From NCBI RefSeq assembly GCF_022213065.1, contig NZ_JAKLJA010000026.1, positions 1 through 64,000 on the forward strand: a stretch of 64,000 bases of DNA, in the 5' to 3' direction. Within the stretch, counting starts at the first letter, position 1, and the number at the start of each line of letters is the position of its first letter. This document shows, one piece after another, positions 33,894-42,958 of the stretch. This DNA comes from Paraburkholderia tagetis (GTDB lineage: Bacteria; Pseudomonadota; Gammaproteobacteria; Burkholderiales; Burkholderiaceae). A model generated the notes under the pieces. It saw nothing but the letters and a program-made list of their open reading frames with translations, did no database searches and was not told the DNA's origin. The translations under genes were made by a program, and so were the position numbers.

Positions 33894-35081
33894 TCAGAAC
33901 GCTGGAATACCGGTGATGGCGCGGCCAAGAATGAGCGCGTGGACGTCATGCGTACCCTCGTACGTGTTGACCACCTCCAGGTTAACCAGGTGCCGTGCGA
34001 TGCCAAATTCGTCACTGATCCCGTTGCCGCCGAGCATGTCTCGCGCAACGCGGGCGATATCGAGTGCCTTTCCACATGAGTTGCGTTTCATGATCGACGT
34101 AATCTCGACAGCGGCCGTGCCTTCATCCTTCATGCGTCCGAGGCGCAGACATCCTTGCAGGCCAAGTGTGATTTCCGTCTGCATGTCCGCCAGCTTTTTC
34201 TGGATCAGCTGGTTCGCCGCGAGCGGCTTGCCGAACTGCTTTCGATCGAGAACGTACTGGCGCGCGCGATGCCAGCAGTCTTCCGCCGCGCCCAACGCGC
34301 CCCAGGCGATCCCATAGCGTGCACTGTTCAGGCAGGTGAATGGGCCCTTCAAACCACGGATGTCCGGAAACGCGTTCTCTTCCGGACAGAACACCTCGTC
34401 CATCACGATCTCACCCGTAATCGACGCGCGCAAGCCGACCTTGCCGTGGATCGCAGGTGCCGATAGTCCCTTCCATCCCTTCTCGAGCACGAAACCCCGG
34501 ATCGCACCCTCATCGTCCTTGGCCCAGACGACGAACACATCGGCGATGGGACTGTTCGTAATCCACATCTTGTTGCCCGTCAGCAGATATCCGCCGTCGA
34601 CCTTCTTCGCACGGGTGATCATGCCGCCCGGATCGGAACCGTGATTCGGCTCGGTCAAGCCGAAGCAGCCGATCCATTCGCCTCTCGCCAGCCTGGGTAG
34701 ATACTTCTGCCGGGTGGCTTCATTGCCGAACTCGTTGATAGGCACCATGACGAGCGACGACTGCACGCTCATCATCGAGCGGTATCCGGAATCGACCCGC
34801 TCCACCTCTCGCGCGACGAGCCCGTAGCAAACATAGCTGAGACCAGCTCCGCCGTAGGTTTCAGGTATCGTCGCGCCCAGCAATCCAAGCTCGCCCATCT
34901 CCCGGAAGATGTCGGTGTCGGTATGTTCACGACGGAAGGCCTCGAGCACACGCGGTGAGAGGCGTTCCTGACAATACGCATGGGCCGATTCGCGCACGAG
35001 GCGCTCCTCCTCCAACAATTGCTGGTCCAGCAGCAATGGGTCATCCCACTGAAACGACGGCGATTTGTGTTGTTCGATCAT
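33894..35081 (-). CDS. gcdH: Glutaryl-CoA dehydrogenase
   Basis: A 395-residue acyl-CoA dehydrogenase that oxidises and decarboxylates glutaryl-CoA to crotonyl-CoA, passing electrons to ETF (etfAB lie in the same window). Family features are CFGLTEPNHGSDPGGM, KMWITNSPIADVFVVWA and the catalytic Glu375 in NTYEGTHDVHALILGRAITG. It is divergent from a LysR gene with a striking dyad between them and forms an operon with the CoA-transferase. Confidence 0.95.
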   Translation of the reverse strand: MIEQHKSPSFQWDDPLLLDQQLLEEERLVRESAHAYCQERLSPRVLEAFRREHTDTDIFREMGELGLLGATIPETYGGAGLSYVCYGLVAREVERVDSGYRSMMSVQSSLVMVPINEFGNEATRQKYLPRLARGEWIGCFGLTEPNHGSDPGGMITRAKKVDGGYLLTGNKMWITNSPIADVFVVWAKDDEGAIRGFVLEKGWKGLSAPAIHGKVGLRASITGEIVMDEVFCPEENAFPDIRGLKGPFTCLNSARYGIAWGALGAAEDCWHRARQYVLDRKQFGKPLAANQLIQKKLADMQTEITLGLQGCLRLGRMKDEGTAAVEITSIMKRNSCGKALDIARVARDMLGGNGISDEFGIARHLVNLEVVNTYEGTHDVHALILGRAITGIPAF

Positions 35082-35155
35082 GTCACGTCCAAAAGAAAAT
35101 CGGCAATGGTGCGAATTTACAGGCGGATTTCCAGCATCTCAAACGATTTGTTCGC

Positions 35156-35186
35156 ACTGACCTATGCGAGAATCGCACAGGTCAGT
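35156..35186. promoter_or_regulatory. Nested dyad in the gcdH-LysR divergent promoter
   Basis: Outer arms ACTGACCT (35156-35163) and AGGTCAGT (35179-35186) flank inner arms TGCGA (35165-35169) and TCGCA (35173-35177) around GAA; all arms are perfect. It lies 75 bp from the gcdH start and 19 bp from the LysR start, suited to LysR binding and autoregulation. Confidence 0.75.
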
Positions 35187-35204
35187 CCACCACGATGTGA
35201 GTCA

Positions 35205-36122
35205 ATGAGCATGCGCAGAAAAATTCCTTCGACAGCAGCGCTATCCGCATTCGAAGCAGCCGCTCGCCATCAGAGTTTCACCAAAGCGGCAGATGAACTG
35301 GCGGTGACACAGAGCGCAGTATGCCGTCAGATCGGCACGCTGGAGGAATTCCTCGGCATAAAACTATTTCGACGCGACCGGCGCGGAGTCAGCCTCACCG
35401 AGGCCGGAGTGATCTATAGCCGCAAGGTTGCGTCGCACCTGGATGAAGTGGAGAGGGACACACTGGAACTCATGGCCAAGGGCGGCCATGGCGGATCGCT
35501 CGAGCTGGCGGTCGTCCCGACGTTCGCGACAAAATGGCTGTTACCCCGAATACCCGACTTCATCGAAAAATATCCGAACATGACTGTCAATCTCACGGGC
35601 CGCACGCGCCCATTCCTGTTCGACGACACGGAGTTCGATGCGGCAATTCATGCGGGAACTGCGATATGGCCTGGCACGGAAGGCACCTTCCTGATGCGTG
35701 AAAGGCTGATCGCTGTATGCAGCCCAAAGCTGATCGCACCACGCCTGAGGCTCGTAACGGCGGACTGGCGGCGTTACCCGCTCTTGCAACAGAGCACGCG
35801 TCCGTATGCATGGCGTGACTGGTTTGCGTCGCGCAACATGCAGGTCGAAGGGGATATGGCGGGTCCGAGGTTCGAACTGTTTTCGATGCTCGCTGAAGCG
35901 GCGATCCATGGTATTGGCATCGCCCTCATCCCTCGCCTTCTTATCGAGGATGAGCTGCAGCGTGGCGTGTTAATCCAGGCGGCGGCCCACGAGCATCTGA
36001 GCAATCAGGCCTACTACCTCATCTATCCGGAGCCCAAGGCCGACAATGCGGCGTTGAAGGCGTTTCGCGACTGGATCACCGCACAGGCGCAGCAATATCG
36101 GACACCGATGGGACTTGAGTGA
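35205..36122 (+). CDS. LysR-family regulator of the glutarate module (GcdR-like)
   Basis: A 305-residue LysR regulator of the GcvA-like group: winged helix (ALSAFEAAARHQSFTKAADEL, VTQSAVCRQIGTLEEFLG) and a periplasmic-binding-fold effector domain. ATGs at 35205 and 35211 are both possible; family members begin MRRKIP or just before. It reads away from gcdH, so it likely activates gcdH and the CoA-transferase in response to glutarate or a CoA ester. Assignment comes from neighbourhood. Confidence 0.9.
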   Translation: MSMRRKIPSTAALSAFEAAARHQSFTKAADELAVTQSAVCRQIGTLEEFLGIKLFRRDRRGVSLTEAGVIYSRKVASHLDEVERDTLELMAKGGHGGSLELAVVPTFATKWLLPRIPDFIEKYPNMTVNLTGRTRPFLFDDTEFDAAIHAGTAIWPGTEGTFLMRERLIAVCSPKLIAPRLRLVTADWRRYPLLQQSTRPYAWRDWFASRNMQVEGDMAGPRFELFSMLAEAAIHGIGIALIPRLLIEDELQRGVLIQAAAHEHLSNQAYYLIYPEPKADNAALKAFRDWITAQAQQYRTPMGLE

Positions 36123-37156
36123 AGGGGCTTGCGTCAGGTGGTTCTGTTGGTATCGCGGTGATTTTGATGGGCTTTGCGCGCTGCACTACAAACATGCCCG
36201 CCGCACGAGCCCTGCTGGGCCGCGTGTCGGCGTAGACGACCGCGGCGTACGCGAAAACTGATCTCCCGCAGTTGCGTGCGTTCGTCGACGGGACCTTTGC
36301 GCAGCATGAGAAACCTCACTCCAGCGTCAGTCCCAGTACTTCCCACAAGACCTGAAGCGAAACCGGTTCTCGCTGCTGCAGCTCGGCCTGTCGGTTCTCA
36401 TCGCGATGGCAGGTGCGTAGCGTTCCTTGACGCGCTCATCACCTCAATTCTGGCGACACCCACCAAGCAGGCCAGGACCGGAGCAATTCCACCCGTGGGG
36501 CGATTTTCGTTCTGGTCGCTTGACGATTGTCGGAAGTGGGCCAACGACGCGCGTGGCACCGCGCGCAACCTTCGTCGCACCTTCACGAAGCCTGCCACTC
36601 TCGGGTGGCGTGCAAGGGAGTTGCAGCACTGCTCGCGACGAGGGTCTGGCCCTCCCGCCTTGACGGAATGGTTGTCTGATCGGCAGGCCCGAGATTTCCT
36701 GAGACCTGCGTCGTAACCACAAAAAAGGCGTCGCCGACGCGGGCATCGCAGTAGCCGCGCCGACTTCCACTCGTTCTTCGCGCGCGCCCGAGCGTTCCAG
36801 CGCCGCGTTGGTACTTCGTCGATGGCTTCCCAGTCCACTTCCTTATTGCGCTCAACCATCACGCGCAGTGGAACGGCGCCCAGATCGTCGGCGCGCACGG
36901 AGGACAGCGAACCGCGGTAACGGCCGATCGGTGTGCGAATAGCATCACATATGAAAGCTTACGTAAGGCTGTTCTTCAAGGGATGTCGCCGGCAGATTGC
37001 GCGAACCGCTTGTGGTATTTCTTTGAAGGTCTCGATGGTGGCAGCACATTGGTTTTGCTGAACCGACCCTCTGGATGATGTGACAGAACCTCCATCGAAC
37101 CAGCGCCGTACCAGCCCATGTCGCACGACTGTCGACCGCGCCCCCGGTTACAATAA
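36123..37156. other. Degenerate region without an intact gene
   Basis: About 1 kb with overlapping short frames on both strands and no frame that reads as a whole protein. Only the thiolase remnant at 36811-36958 could be identified. The rest looks like eroded coding sequence. Confidence 0.5.
36811..36958 (-). pseudogene. Thiolase N-terminal remnant (PcaF/PaaJ type)
   Basis: Minus-strand reading AFICDAIRTPIGRYRGSLS and then SVRADDLGAVPLRVMVERN...DWEAIDEV is the typical N-terminus of beta-ketoadipyl-CoA thiolases. A stop (TAA) replaces the start region and the frame is lost after DEVP, so only about 48 codons remain. Confidence 0.75.
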
Positions 37157-37172
37157 TTTATGTCGACATAAA
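37157..37172. promoter_or_regulatory. Operator TTTATGTCGACATAAA upstream of the dioxygenase gene
   Basis: A 16-base perfect palindrome with the TGTCGACA core (37161-37168), 97 bp before the TauD-family ATG. It is the most symmetric member of the eight-site TGTCGACA set. Confidence 0.7.
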
Positions 37173-37257
37173 TAAATAGCGCGGCTATGATGCCATATAT
37201 TGGATGTTTGAAAGCCAAGGCCATCGCGATGGTTTGTGAACGAAAGGAGGCATTCTA

Positions 37258-38103
37258 ATGATCAAGGTAGAAAAACTCACCGCCTGCATTGGCGCCGAAT
37301 TGTCTGGAGTAAGTTTGGGCGATGCCTCGCGAGACGCGTCCCTGTTTGCGGAGATCAAGGCGCTGTTGCTCGAGCACCGGGTCCTCTTCTTTCGCGACCA
37401 GGACATTTCCCGGGCAGAGCATGTCGCCTTCGCGCGCCGATTCGGCGACCTGGAGGCTCATCCAGTGGCAGGAAGTGATCCGGACTATCCGGGCCTCGTG
37501 CAGATTTACCGGTCAGAGGCGAAGAACCCTTACGAAAACAACTATCACACCGACGGGCTATGGCGGCCCGAACCGTCCATGGGAGCCGTGCTTCGCTGCA
37601 TCGAGTGCCCGGAGGTCGGGGGCGACACCATCTGGGTGAATATGGTCGAAGCCTATAAGCAGCTTCCCGAGGATATCAAGAAACGCATTGCCGGCCTCCG
37701 AGCGAAAAGCAGCATCGAACACTCATTTGGTGCCGCGATGGAGCCCGAGGAACGAAGAAAGCTCGCGGCGCAGAATCCGGACGTGGAGCATCCTGTCGTG
37801 CGCACACATCCGGAGACTGGGGAAAAAGTGCTGTACGTCGGAAGTTTCACGACTCACTTCATCAATTTCCATACACCAGAAAACGTACGTTATGGTCTGG
37901 ACAAAACGCCAGGCGCCAGCCTGCTGCTCAACTACCTGCAAAGCCAGGCACTGATTCCCGAATATCAAGTTCGCTTCAGGTGGAAGCCGAACAGTGTCGC
38001 AGTCTGGGACAATCGTGCAACCCAACACTATGCGGTGATGGATTATTGGCCGGCTCCGCGCAAGATGGAGCGTGCGGGCATCATCGGCGACAAGCCCTAT
38101 TGA
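37258..38103 (+). CDS. TauD/TfdA-family 2-oxoglutarate dioxygenase
   Basis: A 281-residue Fe(II)/2-oxoglutarate dioxygenase with the facial triad His and Asp in NNYHTDGLW (about residues 95-99), the distal His in NRATQHYAVMDY and the 2-oxoglutarate Arg (PAPRKMERAGI). Substrates in this family include taurine, alkyl sulfates, phenoxyacetates and betaines. The strong site AAAGGAGGC precedes the ATG. It is alone between degenerate regions but carries the TGTCGACA operator, so it probably belongs to the second regulon, 9 kb from the nearest cognate regulator. The substrate is unknown. Confidence 0.9.
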   Translation: MIKVEKLTACIGAELSGVSLGDASRDASLFAEIKALLLEHRVLFFRDQDISRAEHVAFARRFGDLEAHPVAGSDPDYPGLVQIYRSEAKNPYENNYHTDGLWRPEPSMGAVLRCIECPEVGGDTIWVNMVEAYKQLPEDIKKRIAGLRAKSSIEHSFGAAMEPEERRKLAAQNPDVEHPVVRTHPETGEKVLYVGSFTTHFINFHTPENVRYGLDKTPGASLLLNYLQSQALIPEYQVRFRWKPNSVAVWDNRATQHYAVMDYWPAPRKMERAGIIGDKPY

Positions 38104-38341
38104 TGGGCGGTCCTGTCGGGTCGCCGGAGCTTTGGCAGCGCGCATCCGGCAGTCGACGCTTCATGTCGTGGATCACGGTCATCTCTTTCCCGCGACGCGG
38201 GCTCGCACCACGCGGCGCCCGTGATACGCGAGGTGCACCATCTGATGCTCACCACCACACGGGCGTCCGATCTGACTTGCACGCCTGGCGGCGACGGATC
38301 GAACTTCTGACAGGACGCCAGGCCTTTATCCAGAGGTTCAT

Positions 38342-38602
38342 ATGAACATTGTGTTGCCCCCCTTCGACAACATTTGCATCGGCGAAGGGCCGATATGTTT
38401 CGATGCGCTCGTTGACGGCGTCCTCGTCAATTGCGTGCTGACCGAGCCCGCGCTGTGTGCGGCCGCCGCGGTCGATCACGTGATTTCGCGACGAGAAGCG
38501 TTCGCCCTGGGACAACCGGCAATCAAGGAAGTCGTGGCTCGCCGGGCCGGGGAATCGTCGATCGGCCCGGTTGTCATCACGCAAGCCGAATTCAGCATGT
38601 GA
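38342..38602 (+). CDS. Small protein, DUF1488-like
   Basis: An 86-residue protein with an AGAGG site upstream of the ATG. The pattern (FDALVDGVLVNCVLTEPAL...GQPAIKEVVARRAG...GPVVITQAEF) resembles the DUF1488 family of small Burkholderiaceae proteins of unknown role. It ends 80 bp before the citrate synthase gene on the same strand. The family call is tentative. Confidence 0.55.
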   Translation: MNIVLPPFDNICIGEGPICFDALVDGVLVNCVLTEPALCAAAAVDHVISRREAFALGQPAIKEVVARRAGESSIGPVVITQAEFSM

Positions 38603-38682
38603 ACGCGCGCAAGGCCGCGCGCGAGGCTTCCGGTCTTGCGCAGCGGACGACGCCATCCCCCATCCCGAAGGAACCGACCGAT

Positions 38683-39975
38683 ATGCAACAGTCAACGATC
38701 AAGGCAACGCTTTCGTTCAGCGACAACTCACCGAGTGTCGACCTGCCGGTCTACAAGGGCTCGATGGGCCCGGACGTGATCGACATCCGCAAGCTGTACG
38801 GCCAGACCGGCAAGTTCACCTATGACCCGGGCTTCATGTCGACGGCGGCGTGCAATTCCGCCATCACGTACATCGATGGCGACGAGGGTGAGCTGCTTTA
38901 CCGCGGCTACCCGATCCAGGACCTCGCGGTGCGCGCGGACTTCCTCGAAACCTGCTTCCTCCTGCTCAAGGGCGAGCTGCCGAGCGCTGAAGAAAAAAAG
39001 GCGTTCGTGAACAGGGTCACGCGTCACACGATGGTGCACGAGCAGATGCACTTCTTCTTCCGCGGCTTCCGCCGCGACGCGCACCCGATGGCCGTGCTGA
39101 CGGCTGCAGTCGGCGCGTTGTCCGCGTTCTATCACGACTCGCTCGACATCAACGATCCGCAACACCGCGACGTGTCGGCGATCCGCATGATCGCCAAGCT
39201 GCCGACGCTGGTGGCGATGGCATACAAGTATTCGATCGGCCAGCCGTTCGTTTATCCGAAGAACGAACTCTCGTACAGCGCGAACTTCATGCACATGATG
39301 TTCTCTAACCCGTGCGAAGAGTACATGGTCAATGACGTGCTCGTGCGCGCGCTCGACCGCATCCTGATCCTGCACGCCGACCACGAGCAGAACGCGTCGA
39401 CCTCGACGGTGCGTCTCGCCGGATCGTCGGGTGCGAATCCGTTTGCGTGTATCGCGGCCGGTATCGCGTGTCTGTGGGGTCCGGCGCACGGCGGCGCGAA
39501 CGAAGCCGCGCTGAACATGCTCGAAGAAATCGGCTCGGTCGACAACATTCCCGAGTTCATCAAGCAGGTGAAGGACAAGAACTCGGGCGTGAAGCTGATG
39601 GGCTTCGGTCACCGCGTGTACAAGAACTACGACCCGCGCGCCAAGCTGATGCGCGAGACGTGCCACGAAGTGCTGAACGAGCTCGGCCTGCACGACGACC
39701 CGCTCTTCAAGCTCGCGATGGAACTGGAAAAGATCGCGCTGGAAGACGAATACTTCGTGTCACGCAAGCTGTACCCGAACGTCGACTTCTACTCGGGGAT
39801 CGTGCAGCGCGCGCTGGGCATCCCGACCTCGATGTTCACCTGCATCTTCGCGATGGCGCGTACGGTGGGCTGGATCGCGCAGTGGAACGAGATGATTGCG
39901 GATCCGGAGCAGAAGATCGGCCGTCCCCGGCAGCTCTTCATCGGGAGCCCCAGGCGGGCGGTCCAGGGCAAGTAG
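38683..39975 (+). CDS. gltA: Citrate synthase (type II)
   Basis: A 430-residue hexameric-type citrate synthase condensing acetyl-CoA and oxaloacetate. Family features: GPDVIDIRKLYGQTGKFTYD, HADHEQNASTSTVRLAGSSG, the catalytic His in GPAHGGANEAAL, and MGFGHRVYKNYDPRA with the second His. The Asp of the active site lies in PNVDFYSGIV. ATG 38683 is the family start, with GAAGGAAC upstream. Placed among degraded accessory genes, it is probably an extra copy beside a chromosomal gltA, though that cannot be checked here. Confidence 0.95.
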   Translation: MQQSTIKATLSFSDNSPSVDLPVYKGSMGPDVIDIRKLYGQTGKFTYDPGFMSTAACNSAITYIDGDEGELLYRGYPIQDLAVRADFLETCFLLLKGELPSAEEKKAFVNRVTRHTMVHEQMHFFFRGFRRDAHPMAVLTAAVGALSAFYHDSLDINDPQHRDVSAIRMIAKLPTLVAMAYKYSIGQPFVYPKNELSYSANFMHMMFSNPCEEYMVNDVLVRALDRILILHADHEQNASTSTVRLAGSSGANPFACIAAGIACLWGPAHGGANEAALNMLEEIGSVDNIPEFIKQVKDKNSGVKLMGFGHRVYKNYDPRAKLMRETCHEVLNELGLHDDPLFKLAMELEKIALEDEYFVSRKLYPNVDFYSGIVQRALGIPTSMFTCIFAMARTVGWIAQWNEMIADPEQKIGRPRQLFIGSPRRAVQGK

Positions 39976-40150
39976 CGCCGCGACCGGGTGCCCGGCCATC
40001 GACACGCATCGGACGTTCGCGCCACATAGCGCACGGGCTGCCGTGTGCCGTGCATCGATCGTCACACCCGTTGCAACCGGGTGCAGCCGGTCGGCGCGCG
40101 CGATGATGCCGAGGTCATCCGTCTGGCAATCGATCGGAAACGGCAGGATC

Positions 40151-40178
40151 GCTACGATGCCGTGCACCGCATCGTAGC
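40151..40178. repeat. Perfect 10-base stem-loop downstream of gltA
   Basis: GCTACGATGC and GCATCGTAGC surround an 8-base loop. It overlaps the LysR remnant and may serve as a 3' end for gltA, although no T run follows. Confidence 0.5.
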
Positions 40179-40188
40179 GTAGCGTAGC
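40174..40188. repeat. GTAGC pentanucleotide repeat, three units
   Basis: Three tandem units. Two extra copies (10 bases) would explain the frame change in the LysR remnant, whose flanking halves join smoothly with a single unit. Confidence 0.75.
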
Positions 40189-40344
40189 GTGCGACATCTT
40201 CCGCAAACAGCGCGATCATGTCACTCTGCTCCAGCACCTGTGTGAACATCAGCAGACGTCTCGACCAGCCTGGAGGGCGGCGGCTGTCTCGCGTGCTGGA
40301 AGAAGTTCGAAGCGATAGCGCAGCGCGCTCCCAGCCGGCCGGAC

Positions 40345-40409
40345 GATCCAGGCTTGATGATGAGGGGTGGCTGGTTCTCCGGGAAGAGATGGCCGTCGAG
40401 AAAGTTCAT
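40345..40409 (-). pseudogene. Beta-keto acid cleavage enzyme, N-terminal remnant
   Basis: With a GGAG site before the ATG at 40409, the first 18 codons read MNFLDGHLFPENQPPLII, nearly identical to the start of the intact enzyme at 48684. Homology then ends. This is the 5' end of a lost paralogue. Confidence 0.8.
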
Positions 40410-40455
40410 GATGATGCTCCAAGGGCAATAGCTACTTGTGAGGCTCGACCATCGT

Positions 40456-40803
40456 TCAACGCATCGGCAGCACGTGGCGATCGTTCGATTGACAAAGCTC
40501 GCGGATGAACGCTTCGGCCCGGGGCCATTCGCCATAGCCCGAAGCCGGATTCAGATGTCCGAGCGCGCCGAGTTCTACAAAGCGACTGTCCCACGCCTGT
40601 GCGAATTCGCGGGCGCGATCCAACTACGTCAAAGGATCATTGCTGCTTGCCGCGGCGATACTCGGAGACGGCAGCTCAGCGCGTGGAATCGGCAACGATC
40701 CATGATCGTTCAATGCGTCAGTCGTCGGATAGCCGTGCGGCATTGGCGTTTCGAAGTCCGCCGGTGCCGCGAGCAAGGCGCCGCGAATTTCGCGCGAGGC
40801 AAC
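40456..40803 (-). pseudogene. RBBP9-like serine hydrolase remnant
   Basis: Minus-strand frame matches residues about 93-184 of the intact hydrolase at 56152 (SREIRGALLAAPADFETPMP; REFAQAWDSRFVELG). The N-terminal half with the nucleophile is missing, and an in-frame TAG at about 40624 replaces the Arg after SNDPLT. The paralogue is clearly dead. The BKACE remnant follows 47 bp downstream on the same strand. Confidence 0.85.
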
Positions 40804-40804
40804 T

Positions 40805-41644
40805 TTGCTGCGAGCAGGGTTTGCCTGTACTCCTGCCAATTCTGGGGCAGTGGGACTGCTCATCCGTGATCAATCGACGCTGCGCGACTCGCTCGACATG
40901 CTGATCCGCTACCAGCCAGTGCTCAACGATACGCTATCGTTGGCGATCGAGGAATGCGGCAGGCTCGCCATCATTCGCGAGGCAGTGATGGTGGGCAACG
41001 AGCATCAGCCCACACGCCAAAGGATCGAACTCGCCCACCGCGTCATGGTGCGATTGATACGTCAGTTGCTCAAGCCCGACTGGCGGCCACAGCGCGTATG
41101 CTTCGAGCACCCGGCGCCGCGTGAGCTCAGCATGCATCTGCGTTTCTTTGGCCCTTGTGTCGAGTTCGACCAGAACTTCAACGCCATCATCTGCGCGTAA
41201 GTCGATCTCGATGCCCGCAATCCGTCAGCCGATCCCGCGATGGCTCGCTATGCGCAGCAATTGCTCGACGCCTCCACGGTGTCGCACGCGACGGTGCTTG
41301 AGGCCGTACGGCGAACGATCTTGCCGCTCTTGTCCAGTGGCCGCTGCAGTATCGAGCAAGTGGCTGTACATCTCGGCACGGTGTGTCGCACCATCCAGAG
41401 TCGACTCGCGGAACAGGGGCAAAGCTTTTCGTCAGTGTTGAACGATGTCCGCACGGAACGCACGACACGGCACGTCATTGAAGGCGATCGTCCGTTGACC
41501 GAGGTGGCGACCCTTCCTCGCTTTTCCGCGCCAGGCGCTTTTTCGCGCGGGTATCACGCGCAATTCGGATGCAGTGCCAACGAAAGTCGGACAGGGCGCA
41601 ACGCCATTCGCCCACAAACGACGAGAAACACTCATCTGCCCTGA
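40805..41644 (+). pseudogene. AraC-family regulator split by a stop codon
   Basis: From about 40844 the frame reads an AraC-type N-terminal ligand-binding region (LLIRDQSTLRDSLDMLIRYQ). It hits TAA at 41198-41200 and then continues in the same frame through a helix-turn-helix domain (CSIEQVAVHLGTVCRTIQSRL...VATLPRFSAPGAFSRGY) to 41644. The 5' end is fused to hydrolase-derived sequence, so both the start and the middle are damaged. Confidence 0.7.
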
Positions 41645-41843
41645 GACCGTCGCGCGGAGCTTGAGTCCATCCCATCTTCGCGCCATCCGATGAAGCGAAG
41701 GTCAGTACACACACGAGACCGGCATTGCCGGTCTCGTGACATCTGTGTGCTCCGCCCCATCGGCCAGAAACGCGACACCTTTCGCTCCATTCAAATTGAA
41801 AGCGCGTCAGAGCCTGCCCCGCTCGAATGAAGCGGCATCGGCT

Positions 41844-42815
41844 TTAGGGCACAAGCACCGTCGAACCGACCGTCCTGCGCGATTCGAGCGCGCGATGCGC
41901 GTCGGCAGCCTCGGCGAGCGCGAATGTTTGTCCGGGTTCGCTTTTGATTTTGCCGGCCAGCACGAGATCGAAAAGCTCGCGTGCCATCGACAACATGTGC
42001 GATCGCGGCGTCGCATAATGCACCATCGCCGGCCGCGTCACCCAGATCGACCCTTTGCGAGCCAACACGCGGGTGTCGATCACCACAGGGCCGGAGGACG
42101 TGCCGTTGCTCACTAACGTGCCGCGAACCTGCAGGCTATCGAGCGACGCATCCAGCGTATCCTTGCCGACCGAGTCGAAGACGACTTCCACGCCCTTGCC
42201 ATCGGTCAGCTCGCGCACGCGCTCGGCAATGTTTTCGCGCGAAGTCACGATGGTGTGCGTGCAGCCGTTGCGTTTCGCTATTTCAGCCTTTTCGTCGGTG
42301 CTGACCGTGCCGATCATGGTGACGCCGATCGCCCGCGCCCACTGGCTCGCAATCGAGCCCACCCCGCCCGCCGCGGCGTGGTACAGGATGGTTTCTCCGC
42401 CTTTGAGCGGATAAACCTGCCGGAACAGGTACTGTGCGGTCATGCCCTTCATGATCAGTGTCGATGCGGTTTTGTCGCTGATGCCGTCGGGCAAGGGGAT
42501 CAGCACATCGGCAGGCATCACACGCACATCCGAATAGGCGCCCTGCGGTCCCAGCAGGTAGCCTACCCTGTCGCCCGCCTTGATGTCGGTGACGCCCTCG
42601 CCAACGGCCTCGACCACGCCCACCGCATCGGATCCCAGGCCATTGGGCAGGGCGAGCGGATATTGTCCGGTGCGAAAGTAGATGTCGATGAAGTTGACGG
42701 CTACATACGTGTGCCGCACACGGGCCTCGCCCGGGCCGGGCTCGCCAACCTCGACGGTTTCGAGTCGAAGGACTTCAGGTCCGCCCGTTTGATCAAATCG
42801 GATCGCTCTTGCCAT
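41844..42815 (-). CDS. NADPH:quinone oxidoreductase (QorA-like)
   Basis: A 323-residue medium-chain zinc-free reductase (VAVNFIDIYFRTGQYPLALP, LYHAAAGGVGSIASQWARAIG for NADPH, VVFDSVGKDTLDASLDSL). It reduces quinones or enones by one or two electrons in the cytoplasm. It is complete and lies upstream of an MFS remnant on the same strand. A broken paralogue of the same superfamily is at 58535-59343. Confidence 0.9.
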   Translation of the reverse strand: MARAIRFDQTGGPEVLRLETVEVGEPGPGEARVRHTYVAVNFIDIYFRTGQYPLALPNGLGSDAVGVVEAVGEGVTDIKAGDRVGYLLGPQGAYSDVRVMPADVLIPLPDGISDKTASTLIMKGMTAQYLFRQVYPLKGGETILYHAAAGGVGSIASQWARAIGVTMIGTVSTDEKAEIAKRNGCTHTIVTSRENIAERVRELTDGKGVEVVFDSVGKDTLDASLDSLQVRGTLVSNGTSSGPVVIDTRVLARKGSIWVTRPAMVHYATPRSHMLSMARELFDLVLAGKIKSEPGQTFALAEAADAHRALESRRTVGSTVLVP

Positions 42816-42958
42816 TTTGAATATTCCTTGGTGAAAAATAAACTATCGCGCGGCCGTCAGGCCGCACGTCCCGTGCTCGCGCCGTTCGGCGCCCCTGTTC
42901 GACGCGCGGCAGCGTCGACGCGATTCCGTGAAACCTCAGTGCGCGTCAGGTCGAGCAC

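Larger units (their letters stand above)
39990..40275 (-). pseudogene. LysR-type regulator C-terminal remnant
   Basis: Minus-strand reading WSRRLLMFTQVLEQSDMIAL then FAEDVARY resembles the last third of an aromatic-type LysR effector domain. It continues in a second frame as DAVHGIVAILPFPIDCQTDD then LGIIARADR. A GTAGC repeat expansion at the join shifts the frame. The helix-turn-helix part is missing. Confidence 0.5.
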
